Source: CAYXLI01 sp964464925 (GTDB lineage Bacteria; Acidobacteriota; Terriglobia; Bryobacterales; Bryobacteraceae). Taken from it: 64,000 nt of DNA. Shown here piece after piece: positions 8,635-16,969 of this stretch. Position 1 is the stretch's first letter, and each line of letters starts with the position of its first letter. The position numbers and the translations under genes were made by a program. Under the pieces are notes generated by a model, which saw nothing but the letters and a program-made list of their open reading frames with translations, had not been told where the DNA came from and did no database searches. The DNA lies in contig CAYXLI010000026.1 in NCBI GenBank assembly GCA_964464925.1, positions 20,334 through 84,333 of the forward strand, written 5' to 3'.

Positions 8635-9801
8635 ATGGCCATACGCCCGGACAGAAGAACATTTCTGACGCTCGGTGGAGCAGGCATTGCCGCTGCTCTC
8701 GCTGGATGTTTATCCAAGTCCGGATCCAAGAATTCTTCCGAAGATCCAAACTGGGCGAACCGCGTTCGGAAACTCGATGAGAAAATCACCGAATTGATGA
8801 AGCGGCTCAGCGTTCCCGGCGTCTCGGTTGCCCTCATTCGGGACGCGAGCCTCGCATGGATAAAGGGCTTCGGTGTGCGTGATCGTTCTAAGGGGGCGCC
8901 CGTCAGCGAGGCCACCATCTTCAGCGCCCAATCGATGAGTAAGCCCGTCTTCGCGTATCGTGTGATGAAGCTATGCGAGCAGGGCGTACTCGATCTGGAC
9001 TCTCCCCTGACCAAATACACGTCAACCGTTTTTGTGGAGAACGATCCGCGGCTCATGGAAATCACTGCGCGCCGCGTCCTCTCCCATACGTCTGGGTTGC
9101 CAAACTGGCGCTCCAAGGAAGACCCGCTCCGGATCAACTTTCAGCCGGGGACGAAGTGGCTCTATTCGGGAGAGGGATACCATTACCTGCAATCCATTGT
9201 GACCGGACTTCTAGGTCATACGGACGATAGCCGGTGCGGCACCTTCGAGGAAGGGTATCGCGTGTGTGCTACCGATTTCGGGGATTACATGAGGGCGAAC
9301 CTGCTGCAACCCTTCGGCATGAAATCGAGCGGCTATCTTTGGACAGAGATAACGCCAACAGACCTGGCGCGGCCGCACGATAAAGATGGCAAACCGCTGC
9401 CGCAGAAAGCCCCCACTTCGGTCGAGGTCGCCCGGTACGGCTCGGCCGGATCGCTCCTCACCACGGCCGCCGATTATGCGAAGTTCCTGATCGAGGTGAT
9501 GCAGCCCAAGCCATCGGATGAGTACCGCCTGAATGAGGCGAGCCGTCGCGAGATGCTGAAACCTCAGATTGCGGCTCCCTTGCCTTTTAAAGCTTCGTGG
9601 GGACTTGGCTGGCAGATTTGGCACCTGGACAAGGGTGATGTGGTTGCACATGGAGGCGATTTCGATGGGTGGCATTCACAGTCGGCATTCTCTCCGGAGC
9701 GGAAGGCAGGATTTGTGATCCTGACGAATGGTGAGAACGGCAGCGACATGATTTGGAAACAGCTGCTGAAATCACTAGTGGACGACTTTGTCCTCGCATA
9801 A
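8635..9801 (+). CDS. Lipoprotein serine hydrolase, beta-lactamase/class C-like
   Basis: 388 residues. The N-terminus combines a twin-arginine-like RRTFLTLGG with a lipobox ending at Cys25 (ALAGC), so it is likely a membrane-anchored periplasmic lipoprotein. The SxxK nucleophile motif is SMSK (Ser100/Lys103), the YxN-position motif is YSGEGY (a Tyr-Ser-Gly variant common in esterase-like members), and the third motif is HGGDFDG near residue 340. This is the Pfam beta-lactamase family that includes class C enzymes, D-aminopeptidases and EstB-type esterases; the YSG variant favours peptidase or esterase activity over antibiotic hydrolysis. The length is typical. Confidence 0.88.
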   Translation: MAIRPDRRTFLTLGGAGIAAALAGCLSKSGSKNSSEDPNWANRVRKLDEKITELMKRLSVPGVSVALIRDASLAWIKGFGVRDRSKGAPVSEATIFSAQSMSKPVFAYRVMKLCEQGVLDLDSPLTKYTSTVFVENDPRLMEITARRVLSHTSGLPNWRSKEDPLRINFQPGTKWLYSGEGYHYLQSIVTGLLGHTDDSRCGTFEEGYRVCATDFGDYMRANLLQPFGMKSSGYLWTEITPTDLARPHDKDGKPLPQKAPTSVEVARYGSAGSLLTTAADYAKFLIEVMQPKPSDEYRLNEASRREMLKPQIAAPLPFKASWGLGWQIWHLDKGDVVAHGGDFDGWHSQSAFSPERKAGFVILTNGENGSDMIWKQLLKSLVDDFVLA

Positions 9802-9899
9802 GTCTGATCGGGTGCGCTTGCTTTCGCCCTGAAGTCCGCCCGAATCCTAGAATCTGACGGCTTGGGGATGGGGACTGCCTGAGTTTCAGGAGTTCGAAT

Positions 9900-10790
9900 T
9901 CACCTCGGGGTGACTGCGCGCAATCCGCCACTGGAATCGCAGGAAAGCACTACTCCGCCAGCAAGCGTCCAGACTGCGTTCACAACGCACGCGTCGTGGC
10001 CTGTCAGTACGGCAATGCAGTGAGCGGTATCGGATTCCCACATGCGTATAGAGCCGTCATGGGAGGCCGACAGGATATGGCGCTCATCAGGACTCCACTC
10101 GACGGTTCGAACGGTGTCCGTGTGGCCCTCGAAAGTCCGCAGGCATTCGCCGGTCTCCGAGTCCCAGAGCCGGATATCGCGCCCGCAGGAAAGAAACCGT
10201 CGCTGGTCCGAATGCCACGCCAGACACTGCACATGCCCTCTCTCACCATCAATCAATCGGAGGCATTCCCCCGTGCCGAGTTCCCAGACCCGGATGGTGC
10301 GATCCCGGCCTCCTGATACGATTCGCCTCTCACGCGCATCAAACACGGCATCATAAACCCCATCCCGATGGCCCTCGAATTTTTGCAGCATCTTGCCGGT
10401 TGCCAGTTCCCATAACCGGACAACGCCATCTCCAGAACCGGATACCAGGCGCTCTCCAGATCGGCTAAATCGCACCGAACGGACATAGGACCGATGATCC
10501 GCCATGCGAAGAAGACACTCTCCGGAGGCGACATCCCAAACACGAACTTCGCGATCAAACGCGCCGGACGCCACCGAGCGTTGATCTGCGGACCAGGCGA
10601 GAGCCGCGACAGGTTCCCGATGCCCCGTAAGCACCCGAAGACAGTTTCCGGTCTCAACATCCCAAATATGGACCTTGGGTTTGGGACCATCGCCACCCGT
10701 GAGCAGCCGCGAACGATCCGGGCTAAACGTGGCGTACATTTCGTGCGTTTCAACCGGCAGTTGAATTGCGCGATCCAGATGCCTGCACAT
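9900..10790 (-). CDS. Seven-bladed WD40 repeat protein
   Basis: 296 residues made almost wholly of seven WD40 repeats, each ending in variants of (I/V)R(V/L)W(D/E) followed by TGxC(L)…GH. The repeats start near residues 18, 60, 102, 144, 187, 227 and 268; the last is incomplete and may be closed by the N-terminal strand, as in standard beta-propellers. There is no signal peptide, membrane segment, kinase or protease domain, so this is a stand-alone cytoplasmic scaffold. Repeat similarity is high, suggesting recent internal duplication. It diverges from the TetR regulator across an 82-base gap; the partner is unknown. Confidence 0.88.
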   Translation of the reverse strand: MCRHLDRAIQLPVETHEMYATFSPDRSRLLTGGDGPKPKVHIWDVETGNCLRVLTGHREPVAALAWSADQRSVASGAFDREVRVWDVASGECLLRMADHRSYVRSVRFSRSGERLVSGSGDGVVRLWELATGKMLQKFEGHRDGVYDAVFDARERRIVSGGRDRTIRVWELGTGECLRLIDGERGHVQCLAWHSDQRRFLSCGRDIRLWDSETGECLRTFEGHTDTVRTVEWSPDERHILSASHDGSIRMWESDTAHCIAVLTGHDACVVNAVWTLAGGVVLSCDSSGGLRAVTPR

Positions 10791-10835
10791 GATTTGCAGT
10801 TTCCCACGCCTCTGAATCCTCGCAACAAATTTCTA

Positions 10836-10864
10836 TTGACTGTTTCAAACACGTATTTTAATCT
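10836..10864 (+). promoter_or_regulatory. Candidate promoter of the efflux operon
   Basis: TTGACT (10836-10841) and TAATCT (10859-10864) are separated by 17 bases, a good sigma-70 arrangement. Transcription would start within a few bases of the regulator's ATG at 10873, implying a leaderless or nearly leaderless mRNA; no ribosome-binding site is visible. Confidence 0.5.
10841..10851. promoter_or_regulatory. Candidate TetR operator inside the promoter spacer
   Basis: TGTTTCAAACA is a near-perfect palindrome (five-base arms around one base) placed between the -35 and -10 elements; a second half-site-like GTTTCA occurs at 10868-10873. Autorepression by the downstream TetR-family protein would be a natural explanation. 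Confidence 0.4.
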
Positions 10865-10872
10865 GTTGTTTC

Positions 10873-11553
10873 ATGATTCAGCGTGAGGCCCATCTCCGCG
10901 ATGAAACACATGTTCGGCTGTTGGAAGCAGCCGGAGAGATCTTCGCCGAGGTCGGGTTTCAGGCAGCGACAATCCGTGACATTTGTGCGCGGGCAGGTAC
11001 GAACGTTGCTTCAGTGAACTATCACTTTGGTGACAAAGTCGCGCTATACACAGAGGTGCTTAAGAGTGCGATATGCGCCGCCGAAGCGGGAGCCTGGCGC
11101 GAGCTGGACGATTCTGTCCCTCCGGAAGAGTGCCTGCGGATGTTCATCCGATTCATGTTCCGGAATTTCCAGCGTCCGGATAAACCCGGTTGGCACATTA
11201 AGTTGATGATGCATGAGTTGGCGCAACCCACGCCGGCTCTGGCGCAAGTGATTCACGATGTTATCCGCCCGAACTTCACCCGGGTATCGGAAGTTGTAGG
11301 GCGCCTTATCAGCATGCCTGCAAATCATGACCGGACGCGGCTGTGCGTTTTCAGCATCATGGGCCAGATCATCTTCTATGTGCATGGGCGGACCGTCCTG
11401 CGCAATCTCTGGCCGGAGATGGAGATGGATGAGAAACGCGTGGAGCAGATCTCGTCGCACATCGTAAACTTTACACTCGCCGCGATTCACGGGATTGCGG
11501 GTGAACAGAAGCAACAAAAGCGCAAGGCAACCAGTACCAAAAGACACAGGTGA
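10873..11553 (+). CDS. TetR/AcrR-family repressor, CecR type
   Basis: 226 residues. The N-terminal helix-turn-helix is classical TetR (AGEIFAEVGFQAATIRDICARAG…VNYHFGDK, about residues 17-57). The C-terminal ligand-binding domain resembles the CecR (YbiH)/DUF1956 group, and the protein ends in a basic tail. It should repress the downstream export genes and be released by a toxic ligand. The order TetR-HlyD-ABC-permease-permease is the same as E. coli cecR-ybhGFSR, which strengthens the assignment. The TGA ends seven bases before the HlyD start. Confidence 0.9.
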   Translation: MIQREAHLRDETHVRLLEAAGEIFAEVGFQAATIRDICARAGTNVASVNYHFGDKVALYTEVLKSAICAAEAGAWRELDDSVPPEECLRMFIRFMFRNFQRPDKPGWHIKLMMHELAQPTPALAQVIHDVIRPNFTRVSEVVGRLISMPANHDRTRLCVFSIMGQIIFYVHGRTVLRNLWPEMEMDEKRVEQISSHIVNFTLAAIHGIAGEQKQQKRKATSTKRHR

Positions 11554-11560
11554 GCGAATC

Positions 11561-12754
11561 ATGGCGGAACGCAGACGTGCCCCCGTTGTACTGATCATGC
11601 TGGCTGTTCTCGGACTTGCCGGTTACTTCGTATGGCGAACCTTCTTTGCCCAACCATCCATCCCTGGCAACCTCGTTGTCGTGAGCGGGCGCATCGAGGG
11701 AGACGATTCCGCCGTATCTCCGAAATTGGCAGGCCGCATCCTGGAGATCCGTGTGCGCGAGGGCGACACCGTAAAAGCGGGTGACGTTCTCGCGAAGCTG
11801 GATGATGAGCAGATCCGTGCGAGGGAAGAACAGGCTCAGGCGTCGGTTGCCGTGGCGCAGGCGCGATTACGAGCCGCCCAACAGCAGATCTCCATTCTGA
11901 ATGAACAGCTGAAGCAGGGCGAACTCGAAGTGACGCAATCGAAGGTGGATGCCGAGGGCCGTGTGGCACAGGCGGAAGCCGAATTGGCAGCCGCACAGGC
12001 GCAACTGGCCCAACAGGAGGCGGCGTACAAGCTCGCAGCTTTTGACCGGGATGCCTATACGAAGCTCGTGCAGAGCGGCGCCGTTTCTGAGCGTCAGGCG
12101 AAACAGGCAGTAACGACAGCGGAGACGCAAGCTGCACTTGTGGCCTCTGCCCGCAAGCGCGTGGATTCGGCTCAGGGGGCTCTTACGGCGGCCAAGGCAA
12201 GCCTCAGCAATCCGGCGATTCGAACGGCACGCGCCGAAGCCACGCGGCGCCAGATCATCGCGCAACAGTCCGATATCGCCAGCGCCGCCGCGGACGCGCA
12301 ACGCGCGCTGGCTCAACTTCAGGAGGCGCAGGCGAACCGGGCGGACCTGACAGTGAAAGCTCCATTCGATGCCACCGTGGTCACACGAACGGCGGAGCCC
12401 GGTGAAGTGGTGCAAGGCGGCACAGCGATCGTCACCCTTCTCGATTTGAGCAAGGTTTACCTCCGCGGCTTCGTCCCTGAGGGTCAGATAGGGAAAGTCA
12501 AGGTTGGGCAGCCGGCGCGGGTGTATCTCGATTCGGATCCCAAGCAGGCTGTACCAGCCGAGGTGTCGCGCATCGATCCCCAGGCGACCTTCACTCCGGA
12601 AAACACATACTTCCGGGAAGACCGGGTAAAGCAGGTAGTCGGCGTGAAGCTGCAGTTAAAAGGTGCTGTGGGATTCGCGAAACCCGGTATGCCGGCCGAC
12701 GGCGAGATTCTCGTCGAGGGCACCAACTGGCCGGAGCACACCGGCCGCAAGTAA
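11561..12754 (+). CDS. HlyD-family membrane-fusion protein (YbhG-like)
   Basis: 397 residues with an N-terminal membrane anchor (about residues 9-28), a biotinyl-lipoyl-like half (SPKLAGRILEIRVREGDTVKAGDVLAKLDDEQ), a long Ala/Gln-rich coiled-coil hairpin (about 80-255) and the second lipoyl half plus beta-barrel (ADLTVKAPFDATVV…). It is the periplasmic adaptor that links the ABC-2 transporter to the TolC channel. I chose the ATG at 11561, preceded by AGGTGA; the open frame upstream overlaps the regulator. The gene lies four bases before the ATPase start. Confidence 0.92.
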   Translation: MAERRRAPVVLIMLAVLGLAGYFVWRTFFAQPSIPGNLVVVSGRIEGDDSAVSPKLAGRILEIRVREGDTVKAGDVLAKLDDEQIRAREEQAQASVAVAQARLRAAQQQISILNEQLKQGELEVTQSKVDAEGRVAQAEAELAAAQAQLAQQEAAYKLAAFDRDAYTKLVQSGAVSERQAKQAVTTAETQAALVASARKRVDSAQGALTAAKASLSNPAIRTARAEATRRQIIAQQSDIASAAADAQRALAQLQEAQANRADLTVKAPFDATVVTRTAEPGEVVQGGTAIVTLLDLSKVYLRGFVPEGQIGKVKVGQPARVYLDSDPKQAVPAEVSRIDPQATFTPENTYFREDRVKQVVGVKLQLKGAVGFAKPGMPADGEILVEGTNWPEHTGRK

Positions 12755-12758
12755 GCGC

Positions 12759-14684
12759 ATGGTGGAGTCAACTCAGGCTGTTTTCGTCCAACAACTTACA
12801 AAGCGCTACGGCGGGATTGAAGCGGTGCGCGGAATCGACCTCACAATCAGTACGGGCGAGATCTTCGGGCTGATAGGCCCGGATGGAGCTGGGAAGACCT
12901 CCACGTTCCAGATCCTCGGCGGTGTGATGCCTGCCACTTCGGGAGATGCGCAGATCTTCGGCCGCAAATCCCGGGATGCGCGCTCTGACGTCGGCTATCT
13001 CACGCAGGCCTTCAGTCTTTATCCGGATCTTACGGTCTCAGAGAACATTCGCTACGTTGGTGACCTCCGGCGCGTGCCGAAAGACGAAATTTCGCGCCGC
13101 GGCCACCGTTATCTTCGGATGTTCGATATGGACCGTTTCCTGGATCGTCTTGCGGGCAGGCTGAGCGGCGGGATGAAACAGAAGCTGTCCCTGGTGTGTG
13201 CTCTTGTTGCACAGCCGCGCGTGCTGCTGCTCGATGAGCCGACTACCGGTGTCGACCCTGTTTCGCGCCGGGAGTTTTGGGACACCCTTGCGCATTTGGC
13301 AGCGGATGGACTCACCATCGTAGTCGCGACTCCTTACCTCGACGAAGCGGAACGGTGTAACCGGGTCGCTCTCATGCACCTTGGCCAGATTCATCAGACG
13401 GGAACGCCTGCGCAACTGCGGGACGAACTCAGATTGAAGCGGCTCGAAGTACGCACAGAGAAGCTGGGTGCGGCAGAGGACAGGCTGCAGCCGGACGGGC
13501 AGATCACCGACGTGCAGCGTTTCGGCGACCGTCTGGATGTGATGGTCCACAATCCGGAGCAGGGGCGCCAAGCCGTTACGGAAGTGCTGCAACATGCTGG
13601 GCTAGGGACTCCGAAGATCCGAGTGGCGGAACCCACGCTCGAGAACACGTTTGTCGCGACTCTCCGCCGGCTTGGGCAGGAAATGCAAACGCCTCCCTAT
13701 CCCGGCAAGCACCCACATGAGAATCTGCGTGGGAACGTCGCGATCGGCGCCTATCATCTCACCAAGAACTTCGGATCGTTCCAGGCCGTGCACGAGGTAA
13801 AGCTGCAGGTGAAGTACGGCGAGATCTACGGCCTTTTGGGAGCGAACGGTGCGGGCAAGACCACCACGATCAAAATGCTTTGCGGTTTGCTGGAGCCGAC
13901 CACCGGCGACATCGAATTAGCCGGCGAATCCAAGCATCTGCGTGGCCAGCACGTGCGGCAGCGCATTGGCTACATGTCCCAGAAGTTCTCGCTGTATGAC
14001 GATCTCAGTATCGAGGACAATCTCGAATTCTTCGCGGGCGTATATGGCGTGCCGCCCGAGGAACTGGAGCGGAAGAAGCGCTGGGTGCTGGAGTTCTCCG
14101 GCCTACAGGGAAAAGAGAAGCTTTTGACAGGCAGCCTGCCCGGCGGGTGGAAGCAGCGGGTCGCATTCGGCGCATCCATCATGCATGAGCCCAGTGTATT
14201 GTTCCTCGATGAGCCGACGTCTGGGGTCGATCCACTCGCACGCCGCGCCTTCTGGCGGATGATCAATCAGCTTGCCGATAGGGGTACCGCGATTCTGGTT
14301 ACTACGCACTACCTGGAAGAGGCGGAACAATGCAACCGTCTCGGCTTCATGGTGGCCGGGGAATTGGTTGCCGAGGGGACGCCGAGCGGAATAAAGCACG
14401 CGCAAGGTGGCCATCTGATTGAATTTCACGTGAACGATCCCCAGAAGGCCGCCGACCTGCTGAAGGAAAAAATGGATCGCTGGCGAGTCTCTTTGTTCGG
14501 CGATCGCTTGCACGTCATCACTGAAGACGATGTGTCCACCGGTATTCGCAAGGTAGAGGACGAACTGCGCGCTTCCGGTGTAGTGATCACAAGCGCGGAA
14601 GAGGAAGAGTATTCCCTGGAGGACGTCTTCATCGTGGTTGTGGAGAAAGCCCGCCGGCAAGGCAAAGTGGCAAAGGAGGAATGA
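12759..14684 (+). CDS. Double-domain ABC transporter ATPase (YbhF-like)
   Basis: 641 residues with two complete nucleotide-binding domains. Domain 1 has Walker A GPDGAGKTS (about 40-48), signature LSGGMKQK and Walker B LLLDEPTTGVDP. Domain 2 has Walker A GANGAGKTT (about 360), a variant signature LPGGWKQR in place of LSGGQ, and Walker B LFLDEPTSGVDP. A linker with a DUF4162-like segment follows each. It powers the two ABC-2 permeases encoded next. The ATG at 12759 fits the alignment; the longer open frame begins inside the HlyD gene. Confidence 0.93.
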   Translation: MVESTQAVFVQQLTKRYGGIEAVRGIDLTISTGEIFGLIGPDGAGKTSTFQILGGVMPATSGDAQIFGRKSRDARSDVGYLTQAFSLYPDLTVSENIRYVGDLRRVPKDEISRRGHRYLRMFDMDRFLDRLAGRLSGGMKQKLSLVCALVAQPRVLLLDEPTTGVDPVSRREFWDTLAHLAADGLTIVVATPYLDEAERCNRVALMHLGQIHQTGTPAQLRDELRLKRLEVRTEKLGAAEDRLQPDGQITDVQRFGDRLDVMVHNPEQGRQAVTEVLQHAGLGTPKIRVAEPTLENTFVATLRRLGQEMQTPPYPGKHPHENLRGNVAIGAYHLTKNFGSFQAVHEVKLQVKYGEIYGLLGANGAGKTTTIKMLCGLLEPTTGDIELAGESKHLRGQHVRQRIGYMSQKFSLYDDLSIEDNLEFFAGVYGVPPEELERKKRWVLEFSGLQGKEKLLTGSLPGGWKQRVAFGASIMHEPSVLFLDEPTSGVDPLARRAFWRMINQLADRGTAILVTTHYLEEAEQCNRLGFMVAGELVAEGTPSGIKHAQGGHLIEFHVNDPQKAADLLKEKMDRWRVSLFGDRLHVITEDDVSTGIRKVEDELRASGVVITSAEEEEYSLEDVFIVVVEKARRQGKVAKEE

Positions 14685-14687
14685 CCG

Positions 14688-15794
14688 ATGCGGCGCATCT
14701 TTGCACAAGCCAGAAAAGAATTGACGCAGATCGTACGCGACAGGCTCGCGCTCGCTCTGGCCCTGGTACTGCCGGTATGCCTGCTGCTCCTGATGGGCAA
14801 CGCTATCTCACTGACAGTCACGAATCTTCCGGTTGTGGTGCAGGACATGGACGACTCGGTAACCTCGCGGGAGTATATCGACGCTTTCCGTGCCTCCGTT
14901 ACTTTCTACGTGAACTCGTGGCCTCCCGACAGGAAGCCGGTGGACGCTCTTGCAGCGAACCGTGCTCGGGCCGTTCTGATCATTCCGGAACATTTCGAGC
15001 GTGATCTGGCGAGAGGACAAACTGCGCACGTTCAGGTGATCGTGGACGCGAGCGATCCAAACACGGCCAAGTTGATCCAGGGCTACACGGGCCAGATCAC
15101 GCGCGCCTTCAACCAGAAATCCGGCAGCCCGATGGCGCGCCAGTTGGTGAACTCGCAAGTCCGCCTCTGGTTCAACCCGGGGCGCGAGTCGAACAAGTTT
15201 TACGGGCCTGGGATCTTTGTGCTTGGTCTTTCCATGTTTCCGCCTCTCTTGGCTGCAATGGCTATGTCGAAAGAGGGCGAGCAGAAGACAATTCTGCAGG
15301 TTTACGTGTCCAGCATTTCGGCCCATGAATTCCTGCTCGGGAAGATTCTGGCTTTCATGGTGATCAGCCTTTGCGAATGGATCATCTCCCTCTCAGTCTT
15401 GTTGACGATCTTCGGGCTGCACTTCACGGGAGATCCCACGCCGCTGATTGTGGCAACGATCTTATATGCCTTTTGCGTGTCGAGCTTTGGCACGTTCATC
15501 GGCGCGGGTATTCCGAATCAGGCGGCTGCCATTCAGGTCGTGGCCCTCGGCGGGTTCCTGCTTGTGTTCCTTCTCTCGGGCCTGATCTTTCCGGTGGAAA
15601 ACATCCCGCTTGGTCTGCGCTGGATTTCCAACATCGTGTGGGGCCGTTATTACATCGCGATCGTTCGCGACGCTTTGCTGCAAGGCGGCGGCTGGCCGGC
15701 GATGTGGTTTTCCGTCGTGATGATTGCGCTTCTGGGCTCGTTCTTCTATTTCATAGCCTGGTTGACGATGCGGCATATGCAGGTGAAGGCATGA
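14688..15794 (+). CDS. ABC-2 type permease subunit (YbhS-like)
   Basis: 368 residues: one N-terminal transmembrane segment, a large periplasmic loop and a C-terminal block of five or six membrane helices, the ABC-2 exporter architecture. LSGLIFPVENIP… before the last helix pair is the conserved ABC-2 signature region. The ATG at 14688 has an excellent AAAGGAGGA ribosome-binding site at 14672-14680. The stop overlaps the next permease start (ATGA). It should form a heterodimer with that permease. Confidence 0.92.
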   Translation: MRRIFAQARKELTQIVRDRLALALALVLPVCLLLLMGNAISLTVTNLPVVVQDMDDSVTSREYIDAFRASVTFYVNSWPPDRKPVDALAANRARAVLIIPEHFERDLARGQTAHVQVIVDASDPNTAKLIQGYTGQITRAFNQKSGSPMARQLVNSQVRLWFNPGRESNKFYGPGIFVLGLSMFPPLLAAMAMSKEGEQKTILQVYVSSISAHEFLLGKILAFMVISLCEWIISLSVLLTIFGLHFTGDPTPLIVATILYAFCVSSFGTFIGAGIPNQAAAIQVVALGGFLLVFLLSGLIFPVENIPLGLRWISNIVWGRYYIAIVRDALLQGGGWPAMWFSVVMIALLGSFFYFIAWLTMRHMQVKA

Positions 15795-16969
15795 ATCTCA
15801 CAACCGGGCACGACATCAAATCTGGCTTGCGCCAGCGATTGCAATCGCTCATCCGTAAGGAGTTCCGGCAGATCCGCGGGGACCGGCGGTTGGCTGCATC
15901 GTTGATTTTTCCGCCGGTCATGCAGCTTTTGTTGTTCGGATTTGCTCTCGATGCTACGGTTTCCAATCTGCGTCTCGGCATCATCGACGACAGCCGCACC
16001 CCTGAGAGCCGCGAACTCATTGCAGCGTTCACGGAGAGCAAAAGCTTCCGCTCTGGAGGATACTTCTTCTCCACTTCTGAGCTAGGCGATGAAATCAGCC
16101 GGGGTCACCTCGACGCAGGCCTCGTCATTCCCCAGGACTTCGCGAAAAACATCCAACGCGGGCAGCCCGTCACTTTACAGATTCTTCTGAACGCTGTAAA
16201 TGCGAACAACGCCGCCATTGGGCAAGGGTACGCGCAAGGAATTGTACAAACCTACAACCAAACGCTCGCCGTCCAGGGGCATCGTGTAGTGCCGCGATAT
16301 GTGGAGGCGCCGCTTACCCTGCGCGGCTCCGTACTCACCTCCACGGCATTTCTTTTCAATCCGGGCCTGGTGGCGCCGTGGTACATCGTGACCGGTACGT
16401 TCGGAGTGCTGTTGATCTTGAACGGATCGCTGATTGCCTCGACAGCCATGATCAAGGAACGCGAGGCCGGGACAGTGGAACAGTTGCTCATGACGCCTGC
16501 CTCCACGGGCGAGATCATCGTCGCAAAAATCACGCCGCTTTTCATTCTTCTCATGATGATGGTGGCTTTAGCGGTCGGCATCATCAAGCTCGTATTTCAG
16601 GTGCCGACCCGCGGCAACATGCTGCTGGTGATCGCAAGCTCCGCGCTTTGTATCCTGTGCGGCATCGGCATTGGAACCTTCATCGCGACATTCACAAAAT
16701 CGGCCCAACAGTCGCAATTGATGAGCTTCTTCGTAAATCCGCCGCTTGCCGTCCTGTCCGGCGCTCTCACGCCCATCGAGGCTATGCCACGCTTTTTGCA
16801 GCCCGTCACCTGGCTCAATCCCATTCGCCACTTCGGCATCATCACGCGCGGTGTTCTGCTGAAGGGCAGTGATTTTTCCGTTCTCTGGCCGAATTTTCTG
16901 GCCCTGATTGCGTTTACGCTCGTACTCGTCTCTCTGAGCGTGTTGCGCTTCCGAAAACAACTTGGATGA
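15791..16969 (+). CDS. ABC-2 type permease subunit (YbhR-like)
   Basis: 392 residues with the same topology as the preceding permease: a basic cytoplasmic N-terminus (LIRKEFRQIRGD), one helix, a periplasmic domain and a C-terminal helix bundle with the EREAGTVEQLLMTP coupling-helix motif that contacts the ATPase. LSGALTPIEAMP is the equivalent of the ABC-2 signature. It starts inside the stop codon of the first permease; the frame upstream to 15371 is a shadow. Its own stop overlaps the TolC start. Confidence 0.92.
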   Translation: MNLTTGHDIKSGLRQRLQSLIRKEFRQIRGDRRLAASLIFPPVMQLLLFGFALDATVSNLRLGIIDDSRTPESRELIAAFTESKSFRSGGYFFSTSELGDEISRGHLDAGLVIPQDFAKNIQRGQPVTLQILLNAVNANNAAIGQGYAQGIVQTYNQTLAVQGHRVVPRYVEAPLTLRGSVLTSTAFLFNPGLVAPWYIVTGTFGVLLILNGSLIASTAMIKEREAGTVEQLLMTPASTGEIIVAKITPLFILLMMMVALAVGIIKLVFQVPTRGNMLLVIASSALCILCGIGIGTFIATFTKSAQQSQLMSFFVNPPLAVLSGALTPIEAMPRFLQPVTWLNPIRHFGIITRGVLLKGSDFSVLWPNFLALIAFTLVLVSLSVLRFRKQLG

